From an uncultured Candidatus Poseidoniales archaeon (GTDB taxonomy: Archaea; Thermoplasmatota; Poseidoniia; Poseidoniales; Thalassarchaeaceae), in contig CACELO010000001.1 of NCBI GenBank assembly GCA_902560445.1, positions 1-64,000 on the forward strand: 64,000 bases of DNA. Reading direction: 5' to 3'. The position numbers and the translations under genes are program-made. Of the stretch, positions 26,931 through 34,434 are shown piece after piece. The stretch's first letter is position 1, and each line of letters opens with the position of its first letter. Under the pieces are notes generated by a model, which searched no databases, was not told where the DNA came from, and worked only from the letters and a program-made list of their open reading frames with translations.

Positions 26931-27863
26931 ATGTCGACGGTGGAAGACCGTCGCACTATGATTATCGCACTCGCAGGTGCGACGGCGATTTCATTCGCTC
27001 CTCTTCTGTATATTCGCTCTGATACGACAGCATTAACAGGTGCATTCTATCGAATGTTCTACGCTCTCCCTATCTTGGGAGTATTGGTATTGTTATCCAA
27101 AAAGGAAGACCATAGAGATACAAATTCTCGATGGCTTGCATTTGGGGCAGGGATTCTATTAGCAATCGATTTCGCTGGATATCATACTGCTATCGATTAT
27201 ATCGGTAGCGGAATTGCAACAATGATTGGCAACTCTCAGGTAATTATCGTCACATTGGCGAGTTGGTGGCTATTTGGTGAACGCCCAAACCGCTTCATTC
27301 TTCTTTCATTACCAATGGTAATGCTCGGATTATTGCTTATTTCTGGAATTTGGGATGACGACCCCTTTGGCGATGATCCGGTAAAGGGCGTAATCGGAGG
27401 AATAGTAGCAGCGGTGTTCTATTCCTCCTTCTTAATCGCTTATCGTCAATCGAATAGGATTGCAGCGCCAGCAGTAAATGCACAGTTCGACGCGACCGCC
27501 GGAGCGGCCCTTGGGATTCTAATTCTAGGAACTATACCTCCAACCTCTCTAGGAATCGAAGCAATCGATCATTCCATTACTTGGCCGAGTCATGGTTGGT
27601 TGCTATTTCTAGCAATATTTTGCCAAATAATCGGTTGGATTGCTATTACCTACGCTCTCCCTAGACTTCCGGCCGCCCATACCTCTTTCGCAGTGCTATT
27701 GCAGCCGATATTGACCATCATTTGGGGTGTGATTATACTCAATGAATCTCCATCCTTACAACAATCTGCAGGAATGGTACTAATCTTCGCCGCAATCATA
27801 GCAGTTACACTGTTTGGAGATACTGAGGATTCAACACCCTCAATTGAGAATTTAGAATCCTAA
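26931..27863 (+). CDS. DMT/EamA family transporter
   Basis: A 310-residue membrane protein with about ten hydrophobic segments arranged as two EamA repeats. The first repeat includes FYRMFYALPILGVLVLL and YIGSGIATMIGNSQVI followed by WWLFGERPNR; the second includes GWIAITYALPRLPAAHTSFA and LQPILTIIWGVIILNESP, where the acidic residue after the helix is the usual family mark. It belongs to the drug/metabolite exporter superfamily; the substrate cannot be told. A 9-bp gap separates it from the glutaredoxin gene. Confidence 0.88.
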   Translation: MSTVEDRRTMIIALAGATAISFAPLLYIRSDTTALTGAFYRMFYALPILGVLVLLSKKEDHRDTNSRWLAFGAGILLAIDFAGYHTAIDYIGSGIATMIGNSQVIIVTLASWWLFGERPNRFILLSLPMVMLGLLLISGIWDDDPFGDDPVKGVIGGIVAAVFYSSFLIAYRQSNRIAAPAVNAQFDATAGAALGILILGTIPPTSLGIEAIDHSITWPSHGWLLFLAIFCQIIGWIAITYALPRLPAAHTSFAVLLQPILTIIWGVIILNESPSLQQSAGMVLIFAAIIAVTLFGDTEDSTPSIENLES

Positions 27864-28104
27864 ATCATTGGAGAAAGCCTTCGCGTACCCCGAATAGGTG
27901 TACAGGGCGAGAGACACAAGCGAGGGGATGGGATGCACTCAGCGAGAACCTCAACGGCCCCGTACGGTAAGAATTTGGAGCAGACGATAAATAATCGTTG
28001 TGCGAAATGGGCCTCTATGCCCCAATAACGCTATACTGAGTTGGGTTTTATTGATTTAATCAATACATTCGATTTGTTTACAGAATCGTCAAGAATTAAC
28101 AATA
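27864..28104. other. Convergent intergenic stretch with small hairpins
   Basis: These 241 bp lie between two convergent genes. The left half is GC-rich and contains CCGTACGG (27960-27967), ACGAT-AAATA-ATCGT (27984-27998) and GGGC-CTCTAT-GCCC (28009-28022). The right half is AT-rich with ATTGATT-T-AATCAAT (28050-28064). The AT-rich hairpins are suitable transcript ends. The GC-rich core could be a small RNA, but no family is recognised and no tRNA is present. Confidence 0.4.
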
Positions 28105-29118
28105 TCATTCGACTGTAAGTACTTCAGGTCCACCTTCTGTAATCCAAACCGTGTGCTCGTATTGACCGACTAGCCCACGATCTTCGCAGCGTAGAGCAGC
28201 ATATGTTTCGAGGAATCTTATTGAGATTAATTTCTTCACTAATGCATTCCATTTCTTCCGTAGAATTTCTTCCTCTTCCCCTGGGAATGGCTTCTCTAGC
28301 AGAGGATATGCCCATCGTTCAGCGAATGGAAGGGTATGGTAGCGCTCTTCGATATACCTCGCCATTGTCGCACCGATTGGTTTCAGTTTATTTTTCGCCA
28401 TGGCCTTGCGTATTGTTATATCTCCTGTGACTCTGTAGATATTACTGGAATTACTAGGAGGAATATTTTCAACCATTCCTGATTTTCCTGTTGTGTTAAA
28501 CGGTTCAACTGCGTATATCGAACCTAATTCAACCTCGCCTTTGAATCCCGGATTTTCAGCGCCACATGCATGGGCAGGAATGGAAGTGCCTGCATGTAAG
28601 TTCCAACGAGTCAATTCATGTCCGCATAAGTTACGAATAGGCTCGAAGCCAGCGTCTTTGTGAACCTGTTCTGCAGCGGCACCGATTTCATACCACGGAG
28701 TTCCTGGATGCATCTTCTCAATCGACGCATCCCTTGCTTCCTCTGCTGCCTTAATTTGCTCTGTATGTTTGCCGCCATTGCCAACTTCAATCGTCATGGC
28801 ATTATCCGCAATTGCTCCGGCAACATGAACTCCAACATCGAGTTTCACCAGGTCACCTTTCTGAAAAACCATCTCATCCTCCCAACCCTTAGGAGTAGTA
28901 AGTCGATGGTCACTTGTGTAGTGGGCGGCAATATCATTTACAGAAATAGTAACAGGAAACGCAGGCGTTCCACCGTGCCTATGGATGAACCGCTCTGCTG
29001 AGTCAATAACCTCGTCCCAAGCCTTACCTGCGACAATCTCTCCTTTGATTCCTTCAAGGGTTCGTCGAGCTACATGCCCGGCGTCTCGCCATTGTTTGAG
29101 ATCCGACTCTTCCACCAT
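28105..29118 (-). CDS. map: Methionine aminopeptidase, type II (archaeal)
   Basis: A 337-residue enzyme that removes the initiator Met. The pita-bread fold metal ligands are visible: Asp in VKLDVGVHV and AIADNAMT, His in NLCGHELTRWNLHAG, Glu in YAVEPF and Glu in the C-terminal YEHTVWIT. The roughly 60-residue helical insert before the last ligand (starting after DITIRK) marks the type II form of archaea and eukaryotes. Its 5' end overlaps the upstream YrdC-domain gene by 49 bp, which implies translational coupling. Confidence 0.94.
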   Translation of the reverse strand: MVEESDLKQWRDAGHVARRTLEGIKGEIVAGKAWDEVIDSAERFIHRHGGTPAFPVTISVNDIAAHYTSDHRLTTPKGWEDEMVFQKGDLVKLDVGVHVAGAIADNAMTIEVGNGGKHTEQIKAAEEARDASIEKMHPGTPWYEIGAAAEQVHKDAGFEPIRNLCGHELTRWNLHAGTSIPAHACGAENPGFKGEVELGSIYAVEPFNTTGKSGMVENIPPSNSSNIYRVTGDITIRKAMAKNKLKPIGATMARYIEERYHTLPFAERWAYPLLEKPFPGEEEEILRKKWNALVKKLISIRFLETYAALRCEDRGLVGQYEHTVWITEGGPEVLTVE

Positions 29119-29780
29119 AACAAAACCTCATCAGCCGGAACTATTCCTTCTCTCAGCACCTCTATGCTCGCGTTATCGGATGAATCACAGACCGAATACC
29201 ATGCTATCAAAGTACTGGGTGAGCCTCCGGGCGTTTTTCCTTCTACTAAACCAACTTCATGACCGGCTTTTTCTAAAACATCAACAGCATCAGGACAGTT
29301 GGACTCCGGCTCAGTACCACTAATATTTGCGGATGTTGCTGTAAGCGGACCTATGACTCGCAGTAGTGCTTTTGCGACAGGATGGGCGACGACTCTTATA
29401 GCAATTTTATCCCCTCCCAGCCGACTATCAAGGGTCTCTTTTGCTGGAAGTAGTAAAGTTAGAGAACCCTCTGGAAATGAAGCCAATAGATCAGGAATCT
29501 CATCAGTTAACTCAACCAGATCAGAAGCCTGTTCTAAATCGGCCACACCAATACTTACGGGCATATGAGATGGCCTGTTTTTGATCGTATACAAACCATC
29601 CAAGGCGGTATTTATTGGTAGACAACCTAGAGCTGGTTGGGTTGAGGTGGGGTAGACAACACAACCTCCAGAAGCGATTATCGATTGAACCTTGGAAGTA
29701 ATTATCTTCGAATCTGCAGCCAAACTTTGACCCACCTCACTTGATGTGCTTCCTATTTGCAGGAGGTAGGGAATCCGCAT
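29070..29780 (-). CDS. YrdC/Sua5-domain threonylcarbamoyl-AMP synthase
   Basis: A 236-residue protein with one YrdC domain: GGCVVYPTSTQPALGCLP, YTIKNRPSHMPVSI (the KxR-type binding motif), PEGSLTLLLPA, IAIRVVAHPVAKALL and GPLTATSANISGTE. This family makes threonylcarbamoyl-adenylate from threonine, bicarbonate and ATP for the tRNA t6A37 modification. The C-terminal Sua5 domain is absent, so it resembles the short TsaC form. It overlaps map at its 3' end and the RDD gene at its 5' end, in a tightly packed minus-strand cluster. Confidence 0.88.
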   Translation of the reverse strand: MRIPYLLQIGSTSSEVGQSLAADSKIITSKVQSIIASGGCVVYPTSTQPALGCLPINTALDGLYTIKNRPSHMPVSIGVADLEQASDLVELTDEIPDLLASFPEGSLTLLLPAKETLDSRLGGDKIAIRVVAHPVAKALLRVIGPLTATSANISGTEPESNCPDAVDVLEKAGHEVGLVEGKTPGGSPSTLIAWYSVCDSSDNASIEVLREGIVPADEVLLWWKSRISNNGETPGM

Positions 29781-30312
29781 GTGCGACTATCGAGCCGACG
29801 TGTAGATCAATATTTGATTGGTGAGTATGCCTCTGGGATATTCGCATTAACTCTCGAATGCCTTGCAGTATGCCTATGATTGGAATTAGAAAAATCAACT
29901 TCCTCAAGGCGCGTAGATCCCACATTTTGCTTGTCATCGCCGAACCATCCTCGGCAAGTACAGCGATACCGAACATTCTCTGACCTAATGAGCGAGAATA
30001 CCTTAGTCCAGTCAACCGCCAGTATAACCAATGTGCAACGAAGATTATTACCGCCATTGCTAAGGAATAATGAAAGTCCGATGAACTCCAAAAAGTGAGA
30101 TTCCACGCATCGATAATTTGACCTCCAGTGACTACCATAAGAATCGTTGTAACAATTACAATATCGACTGTTAGCGCAGCGATTCTACGCACTCCTGAAG
30201 CTAAAATTGTACCCTCTGGAACTGGCCAATGGCCACCTTCCTCAGCCGTTACAATTTGTTTTGCAAGAGTGCCGCCTCCTTGCATAGAAATAGGAGAGTC
30301 GTGTTCCGCCAT
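29737..30312 (-). CDS. RDD family membrane protein
   Basis: A 191-residue protein from ATG 30312, nine bases after the helicase stop. The RDD domain starts at SGVRRIAALTVDIVIVTTIL (Arg then Asp of the RDD signature), and continues with a second span (YSLAMAVIIFVAHWLYW), the cytoplasmic SRSLGQRMFGIAVLAEDG, the hallmark 'slow-Gly-x-x-x-GI' turn, and a third span RKLIFLIPIIGILQGI. Function unknown; RDD proteins are thought to be transport- or stress-related. The 3' end overlaps the YrdC gene by 44 bp. Confidence 0.82.
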   Translation of the reverse strand: MAEHDSPISMQGGGTLAKQIVTAEEGGHWPVPEGTILASGVRRIAALTVDIVIVTTILMVVTGGQIIDAWNLTFWSSSDFHYSLAMAVIIFVAHWLYWRLTGLRYSRSLGQRMFGIAVLAEDGSAMTSKMWDLRALRKLIFLIPIIGILQGIRELMRISQRHTHQSNIDLHVGSIVAHADSLPPANRKHIK

Positions 30313-30320
30313 GGGTATCC

Positions 30321-32270
30321 TCAAGCCATCCCGAGAATGTGCCACGCCTCAAGGTTCCGATTCCTTATGTGTTCCAACCAAGAAGCCCAAGTTTCATCAT
30401 TACGCAAAGTTTCAGGGTCTCCAATTACAATTAATCCACGCTTGGCTCGAGTCAAGGCGACATTTAGACGACGTGGATCGGCGAGAAATCCGACGTTTCC
30501 ATCGGAATTTGAGCGTACACAGGAGAAGATGATGACTTCTTTTTCCCTTCCTTGATAACCATCAACGGTTTTAACTTCCACAGAATCATTTCGTTCCGTA
30601 AGGGCGTCACGGATTGCTCTAACTTGACCAGCGTAAGGCGTAATAATTCCGATATCAGATTGATTTAGATCTCCTGCTTCTAGAAGACTCTCGAGAATTC
30701 TAGCCGCCCAACCAGCTTCTGATGGATTCTCCTTAGATGCTCCGTCCGATGAGAGAATCTCATCTCCATTAAGTGGTAGAAATGCTATTGGTACTTCCCA
30801 GTCATTCCAAAGTAGCCCAGCCGGATTTGGCCTCTCGGCTGCAGCGATACCATCGACTAACTGTCCTTCGTAGAAGCTTCGATTAGGAAAATCAGAGATT
30901 GCAGGATGCATTCTGTATTGGGTGTCTAGAAGTTTCGGTTCAATCCCCATAGCAACCAGTCTTTCGAATAAAGAGCGCCGCAGTCCACCATTTTCGGCTC
31001 TTTGACTAATTACAGTTGGAGGTAGTTGTCGATGATCCCCAACCAGGACGATTTGTCTTGCTCCTCGAACAAGAGGAACAAGGCTAGCAGGTTCTGTTGC
31101 TTGAGTCGCCTCATCAAGCAAAACACGAGTAAATTTCCTTCCTTCCAATAGTTGGTGGCCTACACCGATACAAGTGCAACAGAGGACCTGCGCTCGATCC
31201 AAAATATCGTCGCGCATTTGTCTTTCAATTCTCCTAACCTCCTTCCAACCCCTATTCAAATCTCGGTGTGCCAATCCCTTTTCCTTCCCCTTCATTCCAG
31301 AAATACGGCGTGCTAATTTTTCATTCAATTCCAAATGCTCCTCAAGGTCACGACGAAGTGGATGATCTTCCATCTGAGCATCGACCGTTGCTTCGCGTAA
31401 TGATTCTCTGACCTTGACCGGCTGACCAAGTCTAACCGCCCCTACTCCTAGGCCAAGGAGACCTTCTAGGAGATTGTCTACCGCTACATTTGAATCAGCA
31501 ACGGCAAGGATTGTTCCAGCATTTTGACTCGACCAAGATTGCAAAATACGTACCGCAGTATGTGTTTTTCCAGTACCAGGGGGCCCCTGAATGAGGGTAA
31601 GACGTTCAGATATTGCGGCATCGCAGGCGACTTGCTGTGACTCATTGAGCCCTCCTGGTCTGCTCGCAGGTCTTCGATTCGTTCCACCTAATTCTGGACC
31701 TAGCCCCGCCGTTGTAATGGGGTCGTGAACCAATCCAAGAAGTAGGTCCCTTAGAGGCGCACCTCCTTCCTCTGCAAAGATCGAATTCAGAGCATCACGC
31801 ATCCGATCAAAGGCCACTTTATTGGCAGCTCTATCCATCCTCCAATACCCACTACGAATTCCACTTGGTAATTCTGGCAAGACTATTCGAATACGATTCC
31901 GCGAACGATCCGATACTATTGCCTCAATCGTTTTCTCACCGATTGGGTCACCTCGACTCAACATTACTATGTCTCCCTGACGAAATCGGTGTTGACCCAT
32001 ATCTCCCCGACCGTCTAACTCTAGTTTGACAATCCTCTGACCGAATAGCCATCCATCCGGTCGAGCCCTCAAATCGAATAGAGCCAATCCGTGAGCGGCT
32101 AACTTCGCGCGCGACCAATTACGCAATCTTTCATCGGTTGCATCCAATTCATCGTCCAGTTCCCATTGAATTAATGGCAGATATGCCTCATGATGATCCT
32201 GGCTACGAGTGAACCTCGCAGGGAGCCCGCCGCCAGATTCCATATCACCACTGCAACAGTGGCGACACAT
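30321..32270 (-). CDS. SF1 helicase of the IGHMBP2/DNA2-NAM7 type
   Basis: About 649 residues from ATG 32270; ATG 32243 or a TTG at 32282 are alternatives. The N-terminus has a short Cys cluster (CRHCC) and a beta-rich region resembling the 1B/stalk part of Upf1-like helicases. Motifs: Walker A QGPPGTGKTHTA near residue 229, motif II LLDEATQATEP, motif III LVGDHRQLPPT, QYRMHPAISDFPN, TVDGYQGREKEVI and NVALTRAKRGLIVIG. The family unwinds DNA or RNA 5' to 3'. It is divergent from the zinc-ribbon/SAP gene and followed by the RDD gene. Confidence 0.9.
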   Translation of the reverse strand: MCRHCCSGDMESGGGLPARFTRSQDHHEAYLPLIQWELDDELDATDERLRNWSRAKLAAHGLALFDLRARPDGWLFGQRIVKLELDGRGDMGQHRFRQGDIVMLSRGDPIGEKTIEAIVSDRSRNRIRIVLPELPSGIRSGYWRMDRAANKVAFDRMRDALNSIFAEEGGAPLRDLLLGLVHDPITTAGLGPELGGTNRRPASRPGGLNESQQVACDAAISERLTLIQGPPGTGKTHTAVRILQSWSSQNAGTILAVADSNVAVDNLLEGLLGLGVGAVRLGQPVKVRESLREATVDAQMEDHPLRRDLEEHLELNEKLARRISGMKGKEKGLAHRDLNRGWKEVRRIERQMRDDILDRAQVLCCTCIGVGHQLLEGRKFTRVLLDEATQATEPASLVPLVRGARQIVLVGDHRQLPPTVISQRAENGGLRRSLFERLVAMGIEPKLLDTQYRMHPAISDFPNRSFYEGQLVDGIAAAERPNPAGLLWNDWEVPIAFLPLNGDEILSSDGASKENPSEAGWAARILESLLEAGDLNQSDIGIITPYAGQVRAIRDALTERNDSVEVKTVDGYQGREKEVIIFSCVRSNSDGNVGFLADPRRLNVALTRAKRGLIVIGDPETLRNDETWASWLEHIRNRNLEAWHILGMA

Positions 32271-32379
32271 CAGATTTCGCAAACATTGGAATCCTAATCG
32301 CTGAAGGATGTAGTTTACAACAGGACGTGAGGGTTATACGCAGAACGCGGCCGAAAGGGCTCATCTTTGGTGACTTGAG

Positions 32380-33729
32380 ATGGTATTTGACAAGTTCAAA
32401 GGCTGGCGAAAGAAAGAAGCCGGTCTAACCATAGAATGCCCCCTTTGTCAAACAAAAAATTCCGAAGATGCTTTGCAATGCTCCCAATGTATGTACCAAT
32501 TAGGTAAGGCCGGCTTTGAACAAGTCGCATCGATTGACGAGAAGGAAGCCGGAAGTTTATTCGATGAACTACTCGCTGATGCTGAGGAAGATGAAGAGGA
32601 ACAAGTAATTGACTGGTCAAAAGGCACCTTCACCATGGATGACGTCACAATAGATGTCGAACAATATGGCGATGATGATGGAATAAAACTCAGTGATAAC
32701 CCAACTTTTGCAATGACCGTCGACCATCCAGATCCCGTTGATGAGGATGAGGAAGAAGATTACCAATTGACATCTTCAGACGCTCCAAAATTCGTAACAA
32801 AATTTGAAATTCCCGAAACAGAATTAGAGCCGCTAGAAGAAGTTCAGCCTAAGCAAGTAGAATTGATACAACCAATTGCAGCCGCACCAGAGACTCCGCC
32901 GATTGTTTCGGCTACTGAAAAATCGGAAGACAATACTGAGTTTTTGGATAGTGAGCAAATCTCAGAAGTTGAGCATCAAGTCGAACAGATGGCGGAACAA
33001 GAGACAACTCCAGAATTAGAAGAAGGAGCTCAGGAGATTAGTGAGGGGGAAAAATTACTCAGTCTAAAGAAGGTGGAACTGGTCGAAATAGCCTCGAAAA
33101 AAGGTCTAGCGATCTCTGGGACCAAAGCAGAATTAGTTTCTCGAATTGTAGACACTGAGTCGTCGATAGAAGATGAAGTAGAACCCGAAATTCAGGAAGA
33201 AATAGTTACTGAGCCAGAATCAGCACCACCTACACCAATCGCAGTACCTTCCACACCAGCAGGATTACCAATTCCCCCACCAGTATCGGCTAGGCCGGTA
33301 GACCCAATGGACGCCGTATTCGATGGTAACACACCGGAACCAATCGTTCCTTCCACACCACCACCACCAAAAATACCTCAAATACCGAAATTACCCCATA
33401 TCGAAGAAGTAAATTCTGGTGAAAATCAATCTATGAGCAACGGAATTTGGCCATGGCCTCAGCAGGAAGAATGGTCCAATCGGGATGTTGCATTGAAAAT
33501 CAAAGAGGCTATGGAAGCTGCAAAGAGCCGTAACATGGCACAGTGCACGGTATTGTTGGACGAGGTAGGACCTCATCTTGGTGATCGAACAAAACTAATC
33601 TATCCTGTTGGTGCTTTATTACAAAGAATAGGTAGAGCCGCAGCTGTCGATAGAATATTGGAAGTAGCGATGAAGAATTCTCCTGAAGACCCTCATGTTC
33701 AGACTGCAAAGGCTAAGTTAAGGCCGTAA
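32380..33729 (+). CDS. Zinc-ribbon/SAP-domain acidic protein of unknown function
   Basis: A 449-residue soluble protein. Residues 20-45 form a zinc ribbon (CPLCQTKN...CSQCMYQLG). A long Glu/Asp- and Pro-rich disordered stretch follows. Around residues 225-260 a SAP-like helix pair is visible (LLSLKKVELVEIASKKGLA then GTKAELVSRIV), a motif that usually binds DNA or RNA. A Pro-rich segment leads to a helical C-terminal domain (about 360-449) with TPR-like character (VALKIKEAMEAAKSRNMAQ). No family name is recognised. It is divergent from the helicase gene. Confidence 0.65.
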   Translation: MVFDKFKGWRKKEAGLTIECPLCQTKNSEDALQCSQCMYQLGKAGFEQVASIDEKEAGSLFDELLADAEEDEEEQVIDWSKGTFTMDDVTIDVEQYGDDDGIKLSDNPTFAMTVDHPDPVDEDEEEDYQLTSSDAPKFVTKFEIPETELEPLEEVQPKQVELIQPIAAAPETPPIVSATEKSEDNTEFLDSEQISEVEHQVEQMAEQETTPELEEGAQEISEGEKLLSLKKVELVEIASKKGLAISGTKAELVSRIVDTESSIEDEVEPEIQEEIVTEPESAPPTPIAVPSTPAGLPIPPPVSARPVDPMDAVFDGNTPEPIVPSTPPPPKIPQIPKLPHIEEVNSGENQSMSNGIWPWPQQEEWSNRDVALKIKEAMEAAKSRNMAQCTVLLDEVGPHLGDRTKLIYPVGALLQRIGRAAAVDRILEVAMKNSPEDPHVQTAKAKLRP

Positions 33730-33776
33730 TTCATCACGCCGCAGACCTCATTCGTTCAGTACTCTGAGGTAATATT

Positions 33777-34346
33777 ATGCAGCGACGCGCGACGACGACT
33801 ATCAAAGTCGACGACGAACTAATTATGCGACCTGCAAATACAACACATACCAACAACCTACTAGAGGCGTTCGAGGAAACTTGGCCTGAGGTTAGCAGAG
33901 CTATGCCTTGGATTCTTCCAGAGAAGGATATTGAGCCGCAGTTAGCCGATTTCCTTGATGAAACTGAGCGGACTGGAAGAGTAGGTAGAATGCACCATTG
34001 GATACTTATTCGACCTTGGGATGAGGCGGTCCTCGGGCTTTTAGGATTCGACAGGGTTACACGCTCAGGAATTGCTGAATGGAATCTTGGATATTGGGTA
34101 CGATCTTCGGAACAAAGGAGAGGCATTGCCAGCCGTGCAATTGAGGCGGCTTTGTCTTGGCTTGCTGAATTAGAGCCGGTATCAGTTGAGCTAAAAGTCG
34201 ACCCGAATAATGCGGCGGGAAAAAGGACTGTAGAGAGAACGGTTAGGCGTTGGAAGGGTAGTCGCTGTGTAGCTGGAGATTCGGCGATAACGGTCGCTGG
34301 AGTCCGTACTATACACGAATGCCACCTCATTGAAATTAGACCCTAA
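33777..34346 (+). CDS. GNAT family N-acetyltransferase (RimJ/RimL-like)
   Basis: A 189-residue enzyme. The GNAT pattern appears as HHWILIRPWDEAVLGLLGFD, GIAEWNLGYWVRSSEQRRGIASRAIEAAL (the acetyl-CoA-binding R/Q-x-x-G-x-A loop at RRGIAS) and VELKVDPNNAAGKRTVER (the conserved Asn-Ala-x-x-Lys motif V). This layout resembles RimJ/RimL and related acetyltransferases that modify N-terminal amines or small molecules. The substrate is not predictable. Its 3' end lies 88 bp before the aceE start. Confidence 0.85.
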   Translation: MQRRATTTIKVDDELIMRPANTTHTNNLLEAFEETWPEVSRAMPWILPEKDIEPQLADFLDETERTGRVGRMHHWILIRPWDEAVLGLLGFDRVTRSGIAEWNLGYWVRSSEQRRGIASRAIEAALSWLAELEPVSVELKVDPNNAAGKRTVERTVRRWKGSRCVAGDSAITVAGVRTIHECHLIEIRP

Positions 34347-34434
34347 TCCGGTCCTCTTAGAGGACCGGTCTCCAACGCGACCATTCAAATCGGTCGGTAT
34401 GTTCGCAAGTTTGCCCAGAGGGCAGGTGTTAGCG

